A DNA stretch of 20,808 nt, from NCBI GenBank assembly GCA_002405515.1, contig DHLZ01000251.1, forward strand, positions 1 to 20,808. Direction: 5' to 3'. The notes under the pieces were generated by a model. The model made no database searches and had not been told where the DNA came from. It saw nothing but the letters and a program-made list of their open reading frames with translations. The DNA is from Planctomycetaceae bacterium UBA4655. GTDB lineage: Bacteria; Planctomycetota; Planctomycetia; Pirellulales; UBA1268. The first letter of the stretch is position 1. Each line of letters opens with the position of its first letter. Both the position numbers and the translations under genes were made by a program. Below, piece after piece: positions 17,201-20,808 of the stretch.

Positions 17201-19461
17201 ACGAGCCGCCGGTCGCGGATTCTTCGTTCATCGACCCTGCCGACCCGGCCGTGGTTTCCACGGGCGACCGGTGGCTCCGTGGTCGGCTCATGGAGATCCT
17301 CGCCATGGCCACGGAAGCGACGCCACCATCGGCCACGCTCCGCCGCGAGATCGAGGAGACGGTGCGGCGGCAGCTCGATCGTGCCGCGGAGGCCACGGAC
17401 CCGATCGCGGCGATCGATCGTTTTCTCCGTCGCTTTGACGTCGTGTTCCCATCGATTCCAGGTGAGGGCGGAGACAGGCTGGAGCAGCCCGGCTTGGCGG
17501 CGCGGCGGATGCGATGCGAGCGGCTCGTTGACGCCAAAGGCATGGTGCTTGCCGGTGCCAACGGCATGGTGGAATCCGACGAGGCCCGCAGGCTCGCGCT
17601 CGGCCGCGATCTGCTTCTCCTTTCCATGCTGCGTTCCGAAGACGCCGCCATCCGCGACATGGCGGCCAGGTTCGCGCCGCCGTCCGCCGGCGAGAACGCC
17701 GTCGAAGTCGGCCGACGCGGCTCGGCCCCCATCAAGGACGAGCCCTGGCCGGTCGGAGGGGTCGTCGTGAAGCGGGAGGCTCGGCATGCCCGCGGCATGA
17801 ACGAGCATATCCATCGACTCGCGAGAATCGTCCCCGTCCCCTGCGATGCGGATATCGGGGCGACGGCGGACGGCCTGTCGCTGCCCGGCCTGCGGCTCTC
17901 GTATGACGTCCACAACATGAACTCCGTCATCGCCAGCGACGGCCTCGGTCGCAGGCTCGGTGAACCGCTCACGGTCGAGAACGGGATGTCCATGTTCGGC
18001 GGGATGCAGGGATCTGCGATCGAAGCCACCACGGTGGGGCGTGTCGTCGTGCTGCGGAGCGGCGGCACGGTGACGGCCTTCGAACTGGCCGCGGGCGGGG
18101 GAAGACACCGGAAGCTGTGGTCCAGGGCCGGCGACCAGCGGGGCGTGATCAACGGCGTGAACGCCCGCGTTGTCGTCGGCAATGCGGGTCTTGGCAATGC
18201 GGGTCTCGGGAATGCGGGCCCGGGGAATGGCGTTCCGGGGAATGGAATGCGACGGGCGGGTGGCATGCCGCGGAACGAAAAGATGCCTCTCGGGATGCGG
18301 CTGAACGAGCCGGCGATCGAAACGGCGGGAGCAGGCGGCGTCCAGATCGGCCGCGCCACGACCGCCGGTGTGCCCGTGATCTCCAGCGGGGTGCTCGAGC
18401 TCCGCGACGTGCTGACCGGCGAGGTGGTCTGGACCCGGCGAGGCATCCCGTCGTCGTGCGACCTCCTCGGGGATGACCGGTTCCTGATCGTCCTGCCGCG
18501 GGACGGCAGGAATGCGGCCGTTCTGTCGATGATCGACGGCCGCGAAGTGCGGCGGCTCGACCTGCCGCCTCGCGAGCAGCGGCTCTGCGCGAGCGGTCGC
18601 TGGCTCGTGGCGATCACCGAGCCGGCCGGCGGGCCAGTCGCTGCCGCTCGCGTTTCGAGAGTGGGGCTGGCGGTGATCGACACCGCGACCGGCCGGCGCG
18701 AACCACTCGGTGACTTTGCGGCCGACGCGCGGGCGACCATGGTGGGCGGGGAGCAACTCGCCGTGCTCGACGGCCGCGGACGGATGACGCTCCTTCGGAT
18801 CGCCGACGGCAAGGCGATCTTCTCGCGGACGCTCGATCAGATGCCGGACGGGCTCGAAGCGTTGCACGTGCTTCCGTGGAACGACCGGCTGCTCGTCGTC
18901 GCGGCGAGGCAGGAGACGGCGGAGGAACGGCAGGAGATGGAACGGCTCGGCCTGATCATGGGCATGCCCCATGCGTGGGGCATCGAGGACGCCACGCCGG
19001 TCGTGACGGGATCGGTCTGGTCGCTCGATCGCACGACCGGGGAATCGCTCTGGTCGATGCCCGCGAGCATCCTGCGTCACGGCCTCCTGCTCAGCCAGCC
19101 TGCCGAACTCCCGGTGCTCGTCTTCGCGAGGCAGGTCCATGCGAGGCGGGGCGACGACCGGCCGAAGCTGGGGCTGCTCTGCCTCGACAAGCGGACGGGC
19201 CACGAAATCCACTCCGATGATCGGCTTCCGCTCGATCCCAACACGCTCTCCACCTGCGATGTCAGCGGCGACCCGGCCGGTCACCGGATCCTCTTCGAGA
19301 TCGGCTCGGAGAGGATCTCGCTCACGTTCGACGGCTCGTCGATCTCCCCCAGGCCTCCCCATCAGGCGACGCGTCGCCCTGCCGGCGGCAAGGACGTCTG
19401 GCGGGCGATCGAACAGTTCATGCAGCAGATCATTCCCGTCCCGGCGGCGAGCCGCCCATGA
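14245..19461 (+). CDS. Giant secreted PQQ-like double-propeller protein
   Basis: This 1738-residue protein has an N-terminal hydrophobic stretch at about residues 35-56 ending near ADAWGQ, a signal peptide or anchor after an unusually long charged head. Residues 60-180 are low-complexity (PAEAEGE repeats, then an Asn/Arg/Asp-rich tract near 147-175). A first PQQ-like propeller region spans about 340-850, with blade motifs such as LAIDFETGKRIW (near 424) and LDLRSGRLVWKR (near 725). About 860-1150 looks like TPR-type helices, including ALYWRGQAMLDRGR near 889. A second propeller region covers roughly 1240-1720 (ELRDVLTGEVVWTRRG near 1385). No enzyme motif is recognisable. It is probably periplasmic or surface-exposed and may bind proteins or ligands. 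GAAGG lies 5 bases before the chosen ATG. The stop overlaps the next gene in ATGA. Short in-frame tandem repeats occur at three places. Large proteins of this kind appear typical of planctomycetes, but no function is known to me. Confidence 0.85.
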   Translation: MIPRIGLVFREEKIRPRAEISHVFHRLQCFWPGRSLLTLPVIGLLAVVFSGLPAADAWGQNPAGNQPAEAEGEPAEAEGREAPAGDGGGDGGEGFEDGLYLPSDRQRQRQLDRAIRLLDEGRWSDASTLLDEILAADNDSFHRDRPDRAGNGRNNDRNNRRNNNDRPRAVAPRRADAGAAGTWKSLKSVAADLIESLDKEGREAYELQFRLRAERSLEKAIGDGDPDAVMAVARRWFHTPAGGKAALLLALTALEGGQPLAAVAWLDRLHSSRHAAAFEPTLSVMRAIAHRRTGDLPKAVAALEDAKKSRRVELRIAGRDLVVAYPSGGAEAWLAGVDGVVPPRVALRASEWPMPGGDPTRSTVLDGFRPLLAPRYRVSLARHPEEARGFERHRATMAEQQVPLLPAGQPLAVEGRVFVHSSLGLLAIDFETGKRIWMQSGAFGVAEDPLFMEDSPGIDQQQVDDRVFQDATAGTITSDGTFVFAVENPRQAYAVAELQAAFRNPLNPVQPGSSNALSAYEIGGNGRLKWRLSGRGAVESNDQESVEMAHEGWFVGPPLPVAGQLFVMVEAKGGIRLDVLDSASGRANWSQPLAELDDGRAIDKPAGRERRFAGLTPSLAEGVLVCPTGAGAIVGVDLATRTLLWAYRYPSSSMETAAINGGMLLQAIGPGGLVIRRGPNGAIIMQGPGAALAARSQWIDGTPILAEGRVVVSPRESNELHCLDLRSGRLVWKRPRNQGLYVAGILDGRVIVVGGRGVEALSLATGEAAWKEAVSLQNASPCGRGCIVSGRLLLPTDSPEVIEIDLANGRMLGGSAGRGGQASGGQASGTVGRAAAAGGRVALPGNLVAYRGEVISQTASSLDVYHQAEPLERAVETALSKNGGDPWALYWRGQAMLDRGRTSAGIASVQAAREADPKRISDEMVADTILFAMERDFPAASPLWKDAAALAADAATKASVLRVAVDGFLKARDPATAWQAFRRLADEPPVADSSFIDPADPAVVSTGDRWLRGRLMEILAMATEATPPSATLRREIEETVRRQLDRAAEATDPIAAIDRFLRRFDVVFPSIPGEGGDRLEQPGLAARRMRCERLVDAKGMVLAGANGMVESDEARRLALGRDLLLLSMLRSEDAAIRDMAARFAPPSAGENAVEVGRRGSAPIKDEPWPVGGVVVKREARHARGMNEHIHRLARIVPVPCDADIGATADGLSLPGLRLSYDVHNMNSVIASDGLGRRLGEPLTVENGMSMFGGMQGSAIEATTVGRVVVLRSGGTVTAFELAAGGGRHRKLWSRAGDQRGVINGVNARVVVGNAGLGNAGLGNAGPGNGVPGNGMRRAGGMPRNEKMPLGMRLNEPAIETAGAGGVQIGRATTAGVPVISSGVLELRDVLTGEVVWTRRGIPSSCDLLGDDRFLIVLPRDGRNAAVLSMIDGREVRRLDLPPREQRLCASGRWLVAITEPAGGPVAAARVSRVGLAVIDTATGRREPLGDFAADARATMVGGEQLAVLDGRGRMTLLRIADGKAIFSRTLDQMPDGLEALHVLPWNDRLLVVAARQETAEERQEMERLGLIMGMPHAWGIEDATPVVTGSVWSLDRTTGESLWSMPASILRHGLLLSQPAELPVLVFARQVHARRGDDRPKLGLLCLDKRTGHEIHSDDRLPLDPNTLSTCDVSGDPAGHRILFEIGSERISLTFDGSSISPRPPHQATRRPAGGKDVWRAIEQFMQQIIPVPAASRP
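14442..14483 (+). repeat. 21-base in-frame tandem repeat
   Basis: Two copies of a 21-base unit containing CCCGCTGAAGCGGAAGGC encode the heptapeptide repeat PAEAEGE just after the signal region of the giant propeller protein. The copies are nearly identical at DNA level, suggesting recent duplication or slippage. Confidence 0.7.
16700..16729 (+). repeat. 15-base perfect tandem repeat
   Basis: GCGGGCAGGCATCCG occurs twice in immediate succession, encoding repeated Gly-Gln-Ala-Ser-Gly units in a flexible loop at the end of the first propeller region. Confidence 0.7.
18181..18240 (+). repeat. 15-base in-frame tandem repeat, four copies
   Basis: Four successive 15-base units, beginning with AATGCGGGTCTTGGC, encode NAGLG-NAGLG-NAGPG-NGVPG at residues 1313-1332. 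The first three units are nearly identical and the fourth has diverged. The tract interrupts the second propeller region and would form a flexible Gly/Asn loop. Confidence 0.8.
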
Positions 19462-20558
19462 AGGCCCCGGTCATGAACCCCAACGCTCGTTCGACGTCCG
19501 CGGCTGCGTGGCTCCGGCCTGTCGCGGCAGTCGGCTGCGTGCTCGTCGTGATGTTCGCCTCGTCGATGCGGGCGATCGCCGACGCCGAGCAGGAGCCCGG
19601 CCGACGCGGCCGCGTGGAAGAGGTGATCGGCGAGGGGCTCGAATGGCTCCGAAACAGTCAGTCGCGGCGGGGCAGCTGGTCGGCGAACGAAGGCCGTTAT
19701 CCGACGGCGATGACGGCGCTCGCGGGCACGGCGATGCTGCTCGAGGGATCGACGACGACGCAGGGCCGCTTCTCCGAGCCGATCCGGCAGGCGGTGGACT
19801 ACCTCGTGAGCCGCTCCCGCCCGAACGGCCTCATCGGCGACCCCAAGACCGACGACCGCTACACCTACGGCCACGGCTTCTCGATGCTCTTCCTCTCACA
19901 GGTGCTCGGCGAGGAGGAGGACGAGCGGCGCCGCGACGAGCTCGTTCGCGTGCTCGAGAAAGCGGTCGAGTTCTCGGGGAGGGCGCAGACCGGTGACGGC
20001 GGCTGGGGCTACGTGAGCGCCAAGGACGGCAACGGCTTCGACGAGGGATCGACGACGATCACGCAGGTGCAGGGGCTGCGCGGCTGCCGCAACGCCGGGA
20101 TCGCCGTGCCGAAGGAGATCATCGACCGGGCGATCGGCTACATCCACAAGTGCATGATGCCCGATGGCGGCGTGCAGTACAGCTCGAAGGGGGGCGGAGG
20201 CCGCCCGGCGATCTCGGCCGCCGCGATCGCCTGCCTGTTCAACGCGGGCGAGTACGACGACACGCACGTGCCGCGGATGCTCGACTATGCGGAAAGGCAT
20301 CTCGGCAACATCTCCAACAACGGCTTTGGCCACTGGCACTACGCCCACTTCTACTACGCCCAGGTCATGTACCGCGAGGGAGGCAAGAAGTGGGATGCCT
20401 ACCGAATGCAGATGGAGAAGCGGCTCGTCGGCGAGGCCCAGAAGGACCGCGACGGCGTCTTCTGGCCGCAGGGCTACATCGGACCGGTCTACACCACCGC
20501 CTCGAACCTCACGATCCTCCAGCTCGACAAGGGGACGCTCCCGATCTACCAGCGGTGA
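19458..20558 (+). CDS. Secreted prenyltransferase/squalene-oxidase-like toroid protein
   Basis: The 366-residue product has a hydrophobic export signal at about residues 22-42. The rest resembles the alpha/alpha-toroid repeats shared by terpene cyclases, prenyltransferase beta subunits and complement-like proteins. Repeats are marked by a helix followed by a glycine turn with an aromatic residue: RRGSWSANEGRYP (70-82), GDGGWGY (179-185), PDGGVQYSS (235-243), NGFGHWHYAHFYYAQ (288-302) and DGVFWPQGY (332-340). The DxDD catalytic motif of squalene-hopene cyclases is absent (FDEGSTT at 194-200 is in the comparable place), so terpene cyclisation is unlikely. Export also argues for a binding or structural role. 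The ATG at 19458 overlaps the previous stop as ATGA; a second ATG at 19473 with GAAGG 8 bases upstream is a good alternative. Either way, translation is coupled to the giant propeller protein, suggesting a complex. Confidence 0.85.
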   Translation: MKAPVMNPNARSTSAAAWLRPVAAVGCVLVVMFASSMRAIADAEQEPGRRGRVEEVIGEGLEWLRNSQSRRGSWSANEGRYPTAMTALAGTAMLLEGSTTTQGRFSEPIRQAVDYLVSRSRPNGLIGDPKTDDRYTYGHGFSMLFLSQVLGEEEDERRRDELVRVLEKAVEFSGRAQTGDGGWGYVSAKDGNGFDEGSTTITQVQGLRGCRNAGIAVPKEIIDRAIGYIHKCMMPDGGVQYSSKGGGGRPAISAAAIACLFNAGEYDDTHVPRMLDYAERHLGNISNNGFGHWHYAHFYYAQVMYREGGKKWDAYRMQMEKRLVGEAQKDRDGVFWPQGYIGPVYTTASNLTILQLDKGTLPIYQR

Positions 20559-20808
20559 GGGCCGAACCTTCCGCCGCTCGCACGTCAACCTTGCTGGGTT
20601 CGGGGCTGCCCGTTTCTTTCGAGCGACCCCGCCCATCACCAGACGCTCGCTGCGCGACCAATCCGCTTCGCGGATCGGTGCCCGCCCTGCCCTCCGCTCT
20701 CTCGGAGGTGTCTGCGCTCTCGCCCTCCGGGCTTCGCTGGCCACCTACGCCGGCTCAAGGGCACGGGCAACCCCTCGCTGAGTTCGTACCGCTGAGTTCG
20801 TAGCTCTG
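20559..20808. other. Non-coding right edge with small hairpins and direct repeat
   Basis: No supported gene begins in this 250-base stretch. It contains a hairpin ATCCGC-TTC-GCGGAT (20661-20675), a second CTCCG/CGGAG stem around 20692-20707, and an outer inverted pair GTGCCC (20679-20684) with GGGCAC (20758-20763). At 20776-20802 the 13-base sequence CGCTGAGTTCGTA occurs twice with one base between. None of the hairpins has a T tract, so no intrinsic terminator is evident. It may be an intergenic repeat element that continues past the window. Confidence 0.45.

Noticed and set aside
19458..20558. Functional squalene-hopene cyclase
   Set aside because: The DxDD catalytic motif is absent, the protein is about half the normal length and it has an export signal.

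Overview
The window is GC-rich bacterial DNA, densely packed with genes on both strands. It most likely comes from a planctomycete (Planctomycetota, Pirellulales-like). The basis is the gene content: a DUF1592/DUF1588-type secreted protein followed by a Tat-exported DUF1552 protein, two secreted PQQ-like beta-propeller proteins, a Ser/Thr kinase with the N-terminal extension common in this phylum, a secreted prenyltransferase-like toroid protein, and a broken membrane protein with a planctomycete-type C-terminal domain. This taxonomic call is inference; there is no rRNA in the window.

Layout from left to right. Positions 1-143 are non-coding and hold an imperfect 23-base direct repeat. A Maf nucleotide pyrophosphatase (144-740, minus) and an RluA-type pseudouridine synthase (739-1542, plus) diverge from start codons that share two bases. 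A membrane-anchored Ser/Thr kinase (1590-3218, plus) follows, then a tRNA-Phe(GAA) with its own sigma70-like promoter (3246-3381). A secreted protein of unknown function with an apparent internal duplication (3477-4361, minus) diverges from the DUF1592-family gene (4599-6836, plus), which runs into the DUF1552 gene (6851-8137, plus).

A minus-strand block follows. A secreted PQQ-like propeller gene (8951-10414) overlaps a decayed membrane-protein pseudogene (8115-8964). Upstream of these are a PIN-PhoH ATPase (10448-11779), a class 3 lipase (11896-12804), a membrane leucine-rich-repeat protein that overlaps the lipase start (12794-13462), and an HU-family DNA-binding protein (13654-13989) with a recognisable promoter and a strong intrinsic terminator. 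From a promoter-bearing intergenic region a plus-strand pair then begins: a 1738-residue secreted protein with two PQQ-like propeller regions around a helical repeat region (14245-19461), joined by an ATGA overlap to a secreted alpha/alpha-toroid protein (19458-20558). The right edge (20559-20808) is non-coding and rich in small hairpins and a short direct repeat.

Housekeeping genes (maf, rluA-type, tRNA, HU, PhoH) are interleaved with lineage-specific exported proteins. The best candidate for an undescribed system is the coupled giant-propeller and toroid pair, two exported scaffold-like proteins with no visible catalytic motif. The DUF1592/DUF1552 pair is a known but functionally unresolved planctomycete cassette. 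No prophage, insertion sequence, CRISPR array or defence island is visible.
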